Assembly: GCA_963705325.1 (NCBI GenBank)
Contig: OY970069.1
Coordinates: 558,001 to 622,000, forward strand
Direction: 5' to 3'
Source: DATARH01 sp963705325
GTDB lineage: Bacteria; Pseudomonadota; Alphaproteobacteria; ATCC43930; CGMCC-115725
Length of the DNA: 64,000 nt
The translations under genes and the position numbers were made by a program. Within the stretch, counting starts at the first letter, position 1; the number at the start of each line of letters is the position of its first letter. The notes below the pieces were generated by a model, which saw only the letters and a program-made list of their open reading frames with translations, had not been told where the DNA came from and ran no database searches. Shown in pieces: positions 34,836-43,533 of this stretch.

Positions 34836-37800
34836 CTAAGCGACGGGAGTGGGGTTGCGGTCCTTCGAGGCGGCGGCGGAGTCCTGGCTCTCGGCCGCGG
34901 CCGCGGCCGCTGGCTGTCTGGCTTCGGGGTCGATCTTGATTTGGCGCAAAAGTTCGGTGGCGCGCCCCACCTCGACCGGCTCGCTGAAGTAGAAACCTTG
35001 TGCTTCCGACGACCCTGTTGTGAGTAGCATGTCGCGTTGCTCACGAGTCTCGACGCCTTCGGCAATAACCTCGATCCCGAATTCGCGCGCGAGGTTGATG
35101 GTCGCGCGGATCGTCGCCGCGCGGTCGCGATCGCGCACCGCGCTGGCGACGAAGGACTGCGCGATTTTGAGGTGGTTTACGTTGTACGCCCGCAGGTACT
35201 CGAATGAGGAGTACTTGGTGCCGAAATCGTCGATCGCGATGCCGACTCCCAGGCGGTGTAATTGAGTGAGAACATCGCTTTGCGACCAGGTGATTTGCGC
35301 CAGGGTCGCTTCGGTGACATCCACCTCCAATTGCGCGGGTGTAAGTCCGTTCTTCTCGAGCGTGGCGGCGACCTTGGCGACAAGATCCTTGCCGTTCTTC
35401 AGCTCTTGCAGCGAGAAGTTGACGACAATCAGCGGCGGGGCGACGCCCAGCTCATGCCATCGCTTCATCTGCTGGCAGGCCTCGTCCAACACCCACCGGC
35501 CAAGCGGAATGATCATCCCGGTCTGTTCGGCGACGGGAAGAAATTGGGCCGGATATAGCATCCCCCGCATGGGATGCTGCCAGCGCACGAGCGCCTCCAT
35601 CCCCACGATCTTGCCCGAATGCAACTCTATTTGTGGTTGATAGTGAAGGACGAACTGCTTCTGGTCAATTGCCGTGCGCAGCTCATCCGCGAGCGCGACG
35701 CGGACGTGCATTTGCTCGTCCAAGGCCTTGGAATGGAAGCGGTAGCGGTTGCGGCCCTCGTCCTTGGCGCGGTAGAGCGCCATGTCGGCTTGGGACATCA
35801 TGATCTCGGGACTCGCGGTCCCAGGGATGAAGGGGCTGATCCCGATGCTGATGGTGAGGTGCAGTTCGTTGCCGTCGATCAAGTAGGGTTGACTCAATGA
35901 TTCCAATAGCTTAGATGCCAAGGTGCCAGTGCTCGCCAGGTCGGATATGTCCGATTGCAGAACTGCGAATTCATCGCCGCCGAGCCGGGCGACCAGGTCG
36001 GTTTCGCGTATGCTGTTCTTCAGGCGGTCCGCCATTTGGCACAGTAACTGGTCGCCAGCGGGGTGACCGAGGGTGTCGTTGACGTTCTTGAAGTGATCGA
36101 GATCGAGGTAAAGCACGGCGAAGGGCGCTCCGCCGCGCCGCGTGGCCGCGAAAGCCTGCCCGAGACGCTCATTGAACGTGGCGCGGTTCGCCAGGCCAGT
36201 AAGGGCGTCGGTGCGGGCCAGCAAGGCGATCTTCTCTTCCGCCGCCTTGCGTTCGGTGATGTCGATGATGATGCCTTCGACCTCGATCAGCCTCCCGTCC
36301 TTGTCGCGCACCGGGGTATAGCGATTGTCGACCCAGCGGTAGCGGCCGGAGCCTGTCGCCAGGCGAAACTCGATCGACGACGCTTCTGCCCCCTTTTCGA
36401 GCAGTCGCGCCATCGCCGCGCCAACCTTTGCTTGATCCTCGGGATGAATGAGTATCTGCGACCAAGTGGCGGCGGTCAGCAGTTCCTCGGGCTTGTGGCC
36501 GAATTTGGTGATGTTGTGCGAGACATAGATCATCGGCAACGAAGGCTCGCCGCGCAGACGGTAAAGAATTGTCGGGCTGTTCTGCACGATCACGTTGGCG
36601 TCGGCCAATTCCTTCATGTAACCCGCCCGCGCCACCGCGACCCCGATAAGGCCGGCGAGCGTCGTGAGGGTATCTGTCTCGGCCCAGCTCCACTGCCGCT
36701 GCTCAGCGGCCGCGTCGACAAAACTCATGCTCCCCCAGAGCTGGCCGCCAATCATCACCGGAACCTGGAGAAGCGAGCGAATTCCCGCTTCGCTGAAGAG
36801 AGCCGCACAGGGGGCTGCCACCTCCTTGGCAAACACCGACGCGGTGCCGCCAGACAGGGTGGGCGCCACGAAGTTGGGGAGGTAGGTGGTCAGATCGAAA
36901 TCATGGAATGTCTTGTTTGCCGAGAGCGACGTCAGTCCTGGTGCCGCCCATTCGTGAATGAGCCGAGAGCGCAGGTGACCGTTCGCGTCCGCGGCGACCG
37001 TGCTGATGAAGACGCGGCTTGCCGTGACCGTCTGGCCGATCATCGCCAGAACCGTGGGGATGGCGTTGTCGAAACTGTGCGCGCCGAGGAGCTCTTCGGC
37101 GCTCTTCGTCACCGCCTTGAGCAGCGCGTCGTGCTCGCGCAGCGCCGCTTCGGCGGCTTTGCGCTCGACCAGCTCGGTGTGAAGCTGCGCGTTGGCGTCC
37201 TTCAGTTCCAGCGTCCGTTGCGCCACGGTCTCTTCGAGTTGCACCTGGTAATGCGCCAGCTGCGTCGCCCGCGCCTCGGCGGCGGCAGCCTCCCGCTCGG
37301 AGGTGGCGCGGCGGCGCAGCGCGTCGGCTAACAGCTTGGCCAAGACCAGAAACGCCGCCGTGAACACCCCGAGGATCGCCCCCTCCCGCCAGGCGGATTG
37401 GCGCCACTCGGCGAGCACATCGCTCTTCGGCAACGCGGCATGCACGGTGAACTTCGCTCGCGTCTCTTCGGCCAGAATGAAGGTGTTGAGGTCGCCACCG
37501 GGCGCCTGCCCAGCGGTTATCGCGCCGTCGGTTTCGACCCAGATGCTCGCGGTGGGGTACTGCAACAAGGCTCGCCAAATGGCCGCGGTACGCTTGGCAT
37601 TGCCGCTATCGACCGACTCCCTCGATGTGATTTCGGCAAGCTCGTTAAGATCGGCCAAGGTGGCGACCGTCGCCGCGAGCTGGTTCTGCGCGCGCTCGAG
37701 GATATGGTTTCGTTCAGAGACGCTGTAGGCCGCTCCCAGGGCCCAGACAGCCACCAGCGCCGCTGCCACCATCAGCGGGATCAGCTGCCCCAGGTGCCGC

Positions 37801-37904
37801 CGGTGTGCGATAGCGGGCTTGCCAGGCGCCATTCCGGAGCCATCTCTCTTGAAGCGAGCAGACACAAGCGACCGAGGACTGACGCCATCGATCGTCTCTA
37901 ACAT
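34836..37904 (-). CDS. Membrane GAF-PAS-GGDEF-EAL cyclic-di-GMP enzyme
   Basis: 1022-residue signalling protein. Order of parts: membrane helix (about 40-62), periplasmic sensor region, second helix (about 178-197), coiled coil, GAF-like domain (about 270-420), PAS (about 440-555, ending in IIIDITERKAAEE), GGDEF and EAL. The cyclase site is RLGGDEFAV with an intact inhibitory RETD five residues before GGDEF. The phosphodiesterase has EALVRW, VNFSLQE, DDFGTKYSS, AEGVET and QGFYFSEP. The usual KID motif is KIA, the only obvious loss. Both activities are possible. It heads the operon with the YfiR-like and TonB genes. Confidence 0.92.
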   Translation of the reverse strand: MLETIDGVSPRSLVSARFKRDGSGMAPGKPAIAHRRHLGQLIPLMVAAALVAVWALGAAYSVSERNHILERAQNQLAATVATLADLNELAEITSRESVDSGNAKRTAAIWRALLQYPTASIWVETDGAITAGQAPGGDLNTFILAEETRAKFTVHAALPKSDVLAEWRQSAWREGAILGVFTAAFLVLAKLLADALRRRATSEREAAAAEARATQLAHYQVQLEETVAQRTLELKDANAQLHTELVERKAAEAALREHDALLKAVTKSAEELLGAHSFDNAIPTVLAMIGQTVTASRVFISTVAADANGHLRSRLIHEWAAPGLTSLSANKTFHDFDLTTYLPNFVAPTLSGGTASVFAKEVAAPCAALFSEAGIRSLLQVPVMIGGQLWGSMSFVDAAAEQRQWSWAETDTLTTLAGLIGVAVARAGYMKELADANVIVQNSPTILYRLRGEPSLPMIYVSHNITKFGHKPEELLTAATWSQILIHPEDQAKVGAAMARLLEKGAEASSIEFRLATGSGRYRWVDNRYTPVRDKDGRLIEVEGIIIDITERKAAEEKIALLARTDALTGLANRATFNERLGQAFAATRRGGAPFAVLYLDLDHFKNVNDTLGHPAGDQLLCQMADRLKNSIRETDLVARLGGDEFAVLQSDISDLASTGTLASKLLESLSQPYLIDGNELHLTISIGISPFIPGTASPEIMMSQADMALYRAKDEGRNRYRFHSKALDEQMHVRVALADELRTAIDQKQFVLHYQPQIELHSGKIVGMEALVRWQHPMRGMLYPAQFLPVAEQTGMIIPLGRWVLDEACQQMKRWHELGVAPPLIVVNFSLQELKNGKDLVAKVAATLEKNGLTPAQLEVDVTEATLAQITWSQSDVLTQLHRLGVGIAIDDFGTKYSSFEYLRAYNVNHLKIAQSFVASAVRDRDRAATIRATINLAREFGIEVIAEGVETREQRDMLLTTGSSEAQGFYFSEPVEVGRATELLRQIKIDPEARQPAAAAAAESQDSAAASKDRNPTPVA

Positions 37905-38053
37905 ATTGAACGGGGTGAGAAACCGCGGCTTGACTTAGGTCAACCTCGGATAGCGCATCGTTCATTCAAATGAATGAGCGCCTTGGCGATGCGAGACAGC
38001 GGTCGTCCCTCGCCGAAAACCAATCCGTAACGCCCCGCGGCCATGCTGGCGGC

Positions 38054-38209
38054 ATGTGGTTTTGGTATATTCCGACGCTTCCCCTGCTGATTGGGCTTGC
38101 TCTCGTCTATGCGCGCCGCTGGGGCTGGTTCTGCTGCTTCATGGGGGTGCTCGTCGTTCTCTGGTTGGTCAATGGCAGCGACCACGTGAACGTCCTTCGA
38201 GGGCAGTGA
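38054..38209 (+). CDS. Small hydrophobic protein (hypothetical)
   Basis: Possible 51-residue membrane protein (MWFWYIPTLPLLIGLALVYA at the start, then RRWGWFCCFMGVLVVLWLV) with two helices and a polar tail. I do not recognise it. The ribosome site is weak. The frame is open further upstream to 37970, but that part looks non-coding. The opposite strand also carries an open frame here that lacks protein-like features. Existence is uncertain. Confidence 0.4.
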   Translation: MWFWYIPTLPLLIGLALVYARRWGWFCCFMGVLVVLWLVNGSDHVNVLRGQ

Positions 38210-38269
38210 GAGGATTCGGCCACGGCCGTGCAGCGGAAGCTCTAGCAAGGCCCTCGCGGACGGGGATAA

Positions 38270-38288
38270 AAGGGCGCGGCGCGCCCTT
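38270..38288. repeat. Perfect inverted repeat before tRNA-Thr
   Basis: AAGGGCGCG-G-CGCGCCCTT, nine-base perfect arms, ending six bases before the tRNA. There is no T-run, so it does not look like a terminator. Its function is unclear. Confidence 0.4.
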
Positions 38289-38294
38289 GGAAAC

Positions 38295-38369
38295 GCCGGG
38301 TTAGCACAGTGGCAGTGCAGCGGTTTTGTAAACCGAAGGTCGGGGGTTCGAATCCCTCACCCGGCACCA
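38295..38369 (+). tRNA. tRNA-Thr (anticodon TGT)
   Basis: The acceptor arms GCCGGGT and ACCCGGC pair perfectly (38295-38301 with 38359-38365). The T-loop TTCGAAT is present, the anticodon loop is TTTGTAA with anticodon TGT (Thr, codon ACA), and CCA is encoded at 38367-38369. The length is normal for a tRNA with a short D-loop. Confidence 0.93.
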
Positions 38370-38441
38370 ACTCCCTGTTGGGAAACGAGCCTTTCCCCGT
38401 GTAACGTAGCGATTGCCCGCGCTGGAAGGCGTGGTAAGGGG

Positions 38442-39287
38442 ATGATGGCCGCCTCCGATCTATTCCTCTTTGTCAGCCACGTGGCGGAAGACCGCGCGGC
38501 AGCGCTCGAAGTCGTCGACGAGATCGAGCGGCGCGGCGTCAAGTGCTGGATCGCCCCGCGCGATGTCCATCCCGGCCGCCCGTTCGACGACGAGATCGTC
38601 GACGCGATCGAGGGCAGCCGGGCGATGCTCCTCATCTTCTCGGAGCACTGCAACGACAGCGACTATATCCGCCGGGAGATCACCGTCGCCGGAGAAAGCC
38701 ACAAGCTCATCATCCCGTTTCGCATTGAGGACGTAACTCCACGGCGCGGACTGCGCGTACGGCTTTCGGACCTGCATTGGATCGATGCATTCGTGTCGCG
38801 CGAACGCGCCGTCGATCAGGTGGTCCATGAGGTCGATCCCGATGGCGCGCTTGAGCGCGAACGGGAACATCAGCGGCAGGAGGACGAGCGGCGTCAGCGT
38901 GAAGAGGAGGAACGCCGCGCTGAAGTGGCGCTACGCGCCGAGGAGGACAAGCGCGCGCGGCAGGCCGACGCCGCAGGTCGCGCAGAAGCAGCCCTTCGGC
39001 AACCCGAGGCCAGTCACGAAGCGGGGAGTCGACGGCACGCTGAGGAAGAAGCTGCCCGTGTTACGACGGAGGCTCGGCTTACGGCCGAAGCAACCCGCAA
39101 GACCGAACGCGGTCAGGAAGATGAACGGCTTCACCCCCTGCCACCTGACAAGGTGCCGCCGCCAACCCCGGAAGATCAAAGAGCGCACGGCCTCGCCAGA
39201 CGATCAAAGCTCGTCGCGTGGGCGATATTCGTCGTTGTGGTCATAGTGGGAGTGGAGATCGCGAACCATTTCATCATCATCCGATAA
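38442..39287 (+). CDS. TIR-domain protein with coiled coil and C-terminal membrane anchor
   Basis: 281-residue protein. Residues 5 to about 130 form a TIR domain: LFLFVSHVAEDRAAALEVVD, GVKCWIAPRDVHPGRPFDDEI and MLLIFSEHCNDSDYIRREI. In the last segment Glu79 is at the place of the catalytic Glu of NAD-cleaving TIRs. Residues about 133-225 are a highly charged Glu/Arg/Ala helix region, probably a coiled coil. Residues 257-281 are one hydrophobic helix (WAIFVVVVIVGVEIANHFII) ending at the stop, a tail anchor. Bacterial TIRs often act in phage defence or in signalling. No partner sensor gene is adjacent. It lies 72 bases after tRNA-Thr. Two ATG codons (38442, 38445) compete as start. Confidence 0.85.
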   Translation: MMAASDLFLFVSHVAEDRAAALEVVDEIERRGVKCWIAPRDVHPGRPFDDEIVDAIEGSRAMLLIFSEHCNDSDYIRREITVAGESHKLIIPFRIEDVTPRRGLRVRLSDLHWIDAFVSRERAVDQVVHEVDPDGALEREREHQRQEDERRQREEEERRAEVALRAEEDKRARQADAAGRAEAALRQPEASHEAGSRRHAEEEAARVTTEARLTAEATRKTERGQEDERLHPLPPDKVPPPTPEDQRAHGLARRSKLVAWAIFVVVVIVGVEIANHFIIIR

Positions 39288-39427
39288 TCTCGGCAGGTGA
39301 TCCCCGCAGACGTGGCAGACGGATGATCGTTGCGGCCGCCAACCAGGCATGGCGGTCCGCCCGTGGACCTTCGGAGCCTGCCACAGTTCGGCTACGGGCA
39401 GTCGTTGACGGGAGAAGGAGACACATC

Positions 39428-40270
39428 ATGAGCGCAGCGCAACGCGTGGCATTGGTGACTGGGGCGGCGGGAGGCATCGGCCGGGCGCTGGTCGGTGGAC
39501 TGCTCGGCCAGGGGCTCAAGGTTGCCGCGGTCGATCGCACCGCCGAGGGGCTCGCCGAGCTGGCGCAGGCCGCGCAGGAGCGCCAGCAGGGCGCCAATCT
39601 CCTCACCATCGAGGCCGACCTCGCCCAGGACGAGTTGATCGACAAGATCGTCTCTCAGGCGCGCGCCCGGTTCGGCACGATCGACATTCTCGTCAACAAC
39701 GCCGGGGTCGGACAGGCGACGATCCGCAGCGACAACCGTTCGCGGCCGATCAAGTTCTGGGAGGTGACCCCAGAGCAGTGGAAGCTCTTCGTCGCGGTCC
39801 ACACCAACGCGCCGATGGCGCTGAGCCGCGCCCTGGTTCACGACATGATGCGCCAGAAATGGGGCCGCATCGTCAACGTCACCACCAGTCTCGGCACGAT
39901 GATCCGCGACGGTTCGCCGACCTACGGGCCCTCGAAAGCCGCACTCGAGGCGTTCTCGGCGATCATGGCGAAAGACCTCGCCGGCAGCGGCGTGACTGTC
40001 AACGTGCTGGTGCCGGGCGGGATGACCAATACCGGCATGATACCCATGGAGGCGGGCTACGAACGCGCCGAGCTGATCCAGCCCGAAATCATGGCCCCGC
40101 CGCTCGAATGGCTGGTGTCGGAAGCCGCCAGTAATGTCACCGGGCGCCGCTTCCTCGCGGTCCATTGGGACCCCAGCCTGCCGCCCGCCGACGCTGCGGC
40201 GAAAGCCGGTGCGCCCGTCGCCTGGACCGACATCGCGACCATGCCGATCGAGCCGCCGCGGCGGTCATAG
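39428..40270 (+). CDS. Short-chain dehydrogenase/reductase
   Basis: SDR-family oxidoreductase of 280 residues with the Rossmann opening VALVTGAAGGIGRALV, the NNAGVG motif and the catalytic region VNVTTSLGTMIRDGSPTYGPSKAAL (Ser, Tyr-x3-Lys). The substrate is unknown. The long upstream extension of the frame (to 39218) overlaps the TIR gene end and lacks family residues. ATG 39428 has AGGAG eight bases before it and is the standard start. Confidence 0.88.
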   Translation: MSAAQRVALVTGAAGGIGRALVGGLLGQGLKVAAVDRTAEGLAELAQAAQERQQGANLLTIEADLAQDELIDKIVSQARARFGTIDILVNNAGVGQATIRSDNRSRPIKFWEVTPEQWKLFVAVHTNAPMALSRALVHDMMRQKWGRIVNVTTSLGTMIRDGSPTYGPSKAALEAFSAIMAKDLAGSGVTVNVLVPGGMTNTGMIPMEAGYERAELIQPEIMAPPLEWLVSEAASNVTGRRFLAVHWDPSLPPADAAAKAGAPVAWTDIATMPIEPPRRS

Positions 40271-40394
40271 TCGCGTGCGCGATCTGGTCGCACCCGGATT
40301 CCGTGAGATGCGGAACCAAGAAACGGAATGATCGCCGATTTCAATTGTTGACCCCCCGAACGCGCCCACGAAGCGGGCGCGGCGAGGAGGCAGC

Positions 40395-40817
40395 ATGACC
40401 AAGTACGCCCTTTGCGCCGCGGTTGCGGCGCTCGCCCTGGGAGCGCCCGGCGCGGTGCACGCGCAGCCGGTCCAGCCGATGCCCGGCGTCGCTCCGCCCA
40501 ACCCGGTAACGACCCGCACGTCGACCACGACGACGGTCACCACCACCGGGATACGGAATGCCGGAGGTGCCAACGACAGGGACTTTGGCCTATCCGGCGA
40601 TGCCGCGATCGACGAACCGGACCTGGCTCCGCTCGCCGCGGTGCCGCCGGGCGCGGTGTGGATCCCCGGCCATTACGACTGGAGCGCAGCACGGCGTAAT
40701 TACGTTTGGCTGGACGGGCAGTTCACCCTGCCGCCGCATCCCGACGCGCAATGGGTCGCCGGCCATTGGCAGGAGACGCCGAGCTCGTGGGTTTGGGTCG
40801 ACGGCCGCTGGAACTGA
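40395..40817 (+). CDS. Secreted YXWGXW-repeat protein
   Basis: 140-residue exported protein with a signal peptide (cleavage near VHA-QP) and a Thr-rich linker. Aromatic repeats in the C-terminal half, VWIPGHYDWSA, YVWLDGQF, WVAGHWQETPSSWVWVDGRW, are the YXWGXW/WxxGxW pattern found in alphaproteobacterial periplasmic or outer-membrane proteins. The exact function is unknown. AGGAGG precedes the ATG. A perfect palindromic terminator follows. Confidence 0.8.
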   Translation: MTKYALCAAVAALALGAPGAVHAQPVQPMPGVAPPNPVTTRTSTTTTVTTTGIRNAGGANDRDFGLSGDAAIDEPDLAPLAAVPPGAVWIPGHYDWSAARRNYVWLDGQFTLPPHPDAQWVAGHWQETPSSWVWVDGRWN

Positions 40818-40838
40818 CCCCGGCCGCTGCGCCGCCTA

Positions 40839-40864
40839 GGATAGCCGGATCGATCCGGCTATCC
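40839..40864. terminator. Palindromic terminator between convergent genes
   Basis: A perfect 26-base palindrome made of two 13-base arms (GGATAGCCGGATC and its complement), followed by G and TTTT. It lies between the stops of the YXWGXW gene (plus) and the dihydropyrimidinase gene (minus). Confidence 0.75.
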
Positions 40865-40872
40865 GTTTTGCC

Positions 40873-42303
40873 CTAGACCGCGGGCCGGGAGCGGACCTCG
40901 TCGGCGACCTTGCGGCTCAAATGCTTGCCGTCGCTGAGCGCGCCTATCAGCGCGCCGTTCTCGACCACGATCTTGCCGCGCAGCAGGGTCATCGACGGCC
41001 AGCACGCGAGGTCTCGCCCCTCCCACGGCGAGTAGTCGGCCTCGTGCATCTCGGCGGCTTTGACCAGGTGGCGCTTGCGGGTATCGAGCAGCACGATATC
41101 GGCGTCCGAGCCAATCGCTAGCGCGCCCTTGCGCGGGTATAGCCCAAGGATTTTCGCCGCGTTGGACGAGATCAGGTTGACGAATTGGCCGAGATCGTAG
41201 CCGCGCTTCTCGACCGTCTCGGTGTAGATCAGCGAGACGCGCGGCTCGACCCCGGCATTGCCGCCGGTCGTGTCGTCGATCTTGTTGCCCTGCAGCTTGA
41301 ACTTAAGCGGACAACAGATCTCGTCGGTGGCGACGGTCTGGATCGCGCCGTGATCGGTGCCGGCCCATAGCGCCGCGTGGTCCTCGGCGAACTTCAATGA
41401 CGGGTAGGTGTGGTAGATCTGCCCGTTCGGGCGTTTGTAGTCCTCGGCCGAGTACATCAGGTACTGGTGCAGCGTCTCGCCGTAGATCGGCGTGCCCTCG
41501 GCCCGCGCCGCGGCAATCGCCCTGACCCCGGTCGCCGCCGAGGTGTGCAGCATATAAAGCGCCGCGCCGGGGATATTGGCGGCCAGGCGGATCACCCGGT
41601 TGAACGCCAGGTCTTCGCTCAGCGTCGTGTGAACCTCGGCCATGTTGTGGAAGCTGGTGCGCCCTTCGCGCGTCAGTTTCTCGTACATGTGCATGACGAG
41701 GTCGTTGTCCTCGGCATGAATCGCGGCGAGCCCGCCCGCCTTCGCCAAGGCGGTCAGCACCTCCATGACGCTGCCGAACGGCACCATGCGGCCCTTGCGC
41801 GACGGGGTGATATCGGTGGTGAACATCTTCACCGTCGCGTGGCCCGCCTGTACCGCCTCGATGATCTGATCGGGCACCGACCAGTCGAGCTTGCCCTGCA
41901 CCATGACGTGGAAGCCGTAATCGCAATAGCAGTCGCCGGCCCATTCTTTCTGCCGCCGTTCGATCGCCTGCTGCACCGTGTTGTCGCCGTCGACCAGCGC
42001 GAAATCGAGCATCGTCGTGGTGCCGCCAAACAGCGCCGCCTGGCTTACCCGGTCCGGCCCATCGGTCAGATTGTGCTGGGTCTGGCCCGGGGTCGGCATC
42101 GGCCAGCGGCAATGAACATGCGGATCGATCCCGCCGGGGATCACGATCTGCCCACTGGCGTCGACGGTGCGCTTGGCGCCGAGGCCGGCGAGGCTGCCAG
42201 GCAGCCCAATGGCGACGATCTTCTCACCCTCGATGCCGATATCGGCCTGGGTCGCCCCCGACGGCAATACAGCGGTCCCTCCGGTGATGACGACATCGAG
42301 CAT
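40873..42303 (-). CDS. Dihydropyrimidinase / D-hydantoinase family amidohydrolase
   Basis: Cyclic amidohydrolase of 476 residues that opens hydantoin or dihydropyrimidine rings using two metal ions. Metal His are in IPGGIDPHVHCRW. The bridging Lys is in ATVKMFTTD, and further His are in GLAAIHAEDN and ALYMLHTSA. The metal Asp region is VATDEICCPLKF. Length and order match the family. The N-carbamoylase needed for the next step is at 52763-53987. AGGGAGGATCACC precedes the ATG. The CobW-like gene lies upstream on the same strand with only 11 bases between. Confidence 0.9.
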   Translation of the reverse strand: MLDVVITGGTAVLPSGATQADIGIEGEKIVAIGLPGSLAGLGAKRTVDASGQIVIPGGIDPHVHCRWPMPTPGQTQHNLTDGPDRVSQAALFGGTTTMLDFALVDGDNTVQQAIERRQKEWAGDCYCDYGFHVMVQGKLDWSVPDQIIEAVQAGHATVKMFTTDITPSRKGRMVPFGSVMEVLTALAKAGGLAAIHAEDNDLVMHMYEKLTREGRTSFHNMAEVHTTLSEDLAFNRVIRLAANIPGAALYMLHTSAATGVRAIAAARAEGTPIYGETLHQYLMYSAEDYKRPNGQIYHTYPSLKFAEDHAALWAGTDHGAIQTVATDEICCPLKFKLQGNKIDDTTGGNAGVEPRVSLIYTETVEKRGYDLGQFVNLISSNAAKILGLYPRKGALAIGSDADIVLLDTRKRHLVKAAEMHEADYSPWEGRDLACWPSMTLLRGKIVVENGALIGALSDGKHLSRKVADEVRSRPAV

Positions 42304-42314
42304 GGTGATCCTCC

Positions 42315-43388
42315 CTATGCGTGAACGTGGAGCCGTGCACCCGGTGAACCGATAACCGCGGGCGAGGCGAAGGCGAACCGCGCGAGGATTTCCTCGCGCG
42401 GGATGTCGTGGACGATAATGACGAGGCGGCTACGGCGATCCGCGTCGGGCCAGGCGTCGAGCCACTCAGGCGCGAACATCGTGTGCTGCGCCGCCTGCAC
42501 CAACGCCGGCTGATTATCGCGATCGGCGAAGGCGACGATGCCCTTGACGCGCAACAGGTCGCTCCCCCAGGCGCCGGCGAGAGCGCCCAGCGCCTTGGCG
42601 AAATCAAGCCGGGTGATCTCGCTCTCCAGCACAATCGAGAACGTATCGATGCCGTGGCTGTGCGCGGCTTCCAGCCCCCACCCCGGCCCTCCCCCGCCAG
42701 CGGGAGAGGGAGATAGGTTGGGCCAGCCCTCCAAGCGCGCTCCTTCCCCCGCAAGCGGGGGAAGGTTGGGATGAGGGCCGAACAGCACCAGGCCGGGATC
42801 GCTCGCCTCCTGCCCGATGATGCGTACCGCCTGCGGGTTGAGACCCGCGAGCGCCGCGTCCAGCCCCGCCGATACCGGCGCGAGGTCGGTCTTCGAGATG
42901 ACCAGCGTATCGGCCAGCGCCGCCTGGCGCGTCGCCTCGGCGAAGCGAACAAGTGTATCGGCGCCGGTTTCGGCGTCGACCACCGTCACCACCCGCCCCA
43001 GCTTGAGACAGGCGTCGAGCATCGGGTCGGCGCCCAGCGTGAAGAGGATCGGCGCCGGATCGGCGAGGCCGCTGGTCTCGATGACAACGCGGCGGAACGG
43101 CCGCACCGCGCCGGCGTCGCGCCGGTCGAGGAGCTCGCGCAGCGTCCGCGCCAGATCCTCTCGCACCGCGCAGCACAGGCAGCCGCCCGGCAGCTCCAGC
43201 ACACCGCCCTCGACGAAATCGACCAGGTAGTGGTCGATCGCGATGGCGCCCACCTCGTTGACGATCACCGCGGTGTCGATGAAGCTCGGATCGGCGAGCG
43301 CGCGGCGCAGTAAGGTGGTCTTGCCGCTGCCGAGGAACCCGGTCAGAACCGTCGTGGGCAGCGGGTCGGGGGTCGCCGCATCGCTCAT
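42315..43388 (-). CDS. CobW/G3E-family GTPase metallochaperone with embedded repeat
   Basis: P-loop GTPase of 357 residues. The G1 motif is VLTGFLGSGKTTLL. The metal site GGCLCCAVRED has the CxCC motif of G3E chaperones, the G3-region is VVIETSGLADPAPIL, and G4 is SKTDLAP. A CobW_C-type domain follows from about residue 235. Between the two domains a 34-codon segment translates a palindromic repeat element (PHPNLPPLAGEG and onwards), inserted in-frame at the flexible linker. It probably delivers metal to a partner such as the neighbouring dihydropyrimidinase (inference). The frame is open to 43718 upstream, but ATG 43388 gives the standard N-terminus. Confidence 0.88.
   Translation of the reverse strand: MSDAATPDPLPTTVLTGFLGSGKTTLLRRALADPSFIDTAVIVNEVGAIAIDHYLVDFVEGGVLELPGGCLCCAVREDLARTLRELLDRRDAGAVRPFRRVVIETSGLADPAPILFTLGADPMLDACLKLGRVVTVVDAETGADTLVRFAEATRQAALADTLVISKTDLAPVSAGLDAALAGLNPQAVRIIGQEASDPGLVLFGPHPNLPPLAGEGARLEGWPNLSPSPAGGGGPGWGLEAAHSHGIDTFSIVLESEITRLDFAKALGALAGAWGSDLLRVKGIVAFADRDNQPALVQAAQHTMFAPEWLDAWPDADRRSRLVIIVHDIPREEILARFAFASPAVIGSPGARLHVHA
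42671..42778. repeat. Palindromic repeat element inside the CobW-like gene
   Basis: Two related palindromes 31 bases apart. The first is CCCTCCCCCGC-CA-GCGGGAGAGGG at 42687-42710 (one mismatch); the second is CCTTCCCCCGC-AA-GCGGGGGAAGG at 42742-42765 (perfect 11-base arms). The combination resembles the short interspersed palindromic elements common between genes of Alphaproteobacteria. Here it is read through in-frame. Confidence 0.8.
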
Positions 43389-43533
43389 GGCGCCATCGTT
43401 CCACGCCCGCTCTGCGACAGCAAGCCGCAGCGATCCTGCCTCACTCGGAGCTTGTTGCTTTATTGCCACCATCTCCGCATAAATGCTGACGACAACGAGG
43501 CGCGAACGCCCCAATGGGAGGAACACGAACCTT

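Noticed and set aside
37940..38248. 102-codon open frame on the minus strand
   Set aside because: It is Pro/His/Arg-rich, has no ribosome site, and lies across a possible small membrane protein gene and the promoter area of the GGDEF-EAL gene.
38295..39287. tRNA-Thr as an integration site of a genomic island carrying the TIR gene
   Set aside because: I found no integrase and no duplicated tRNA 3' end in the window, so the link is only proximity.
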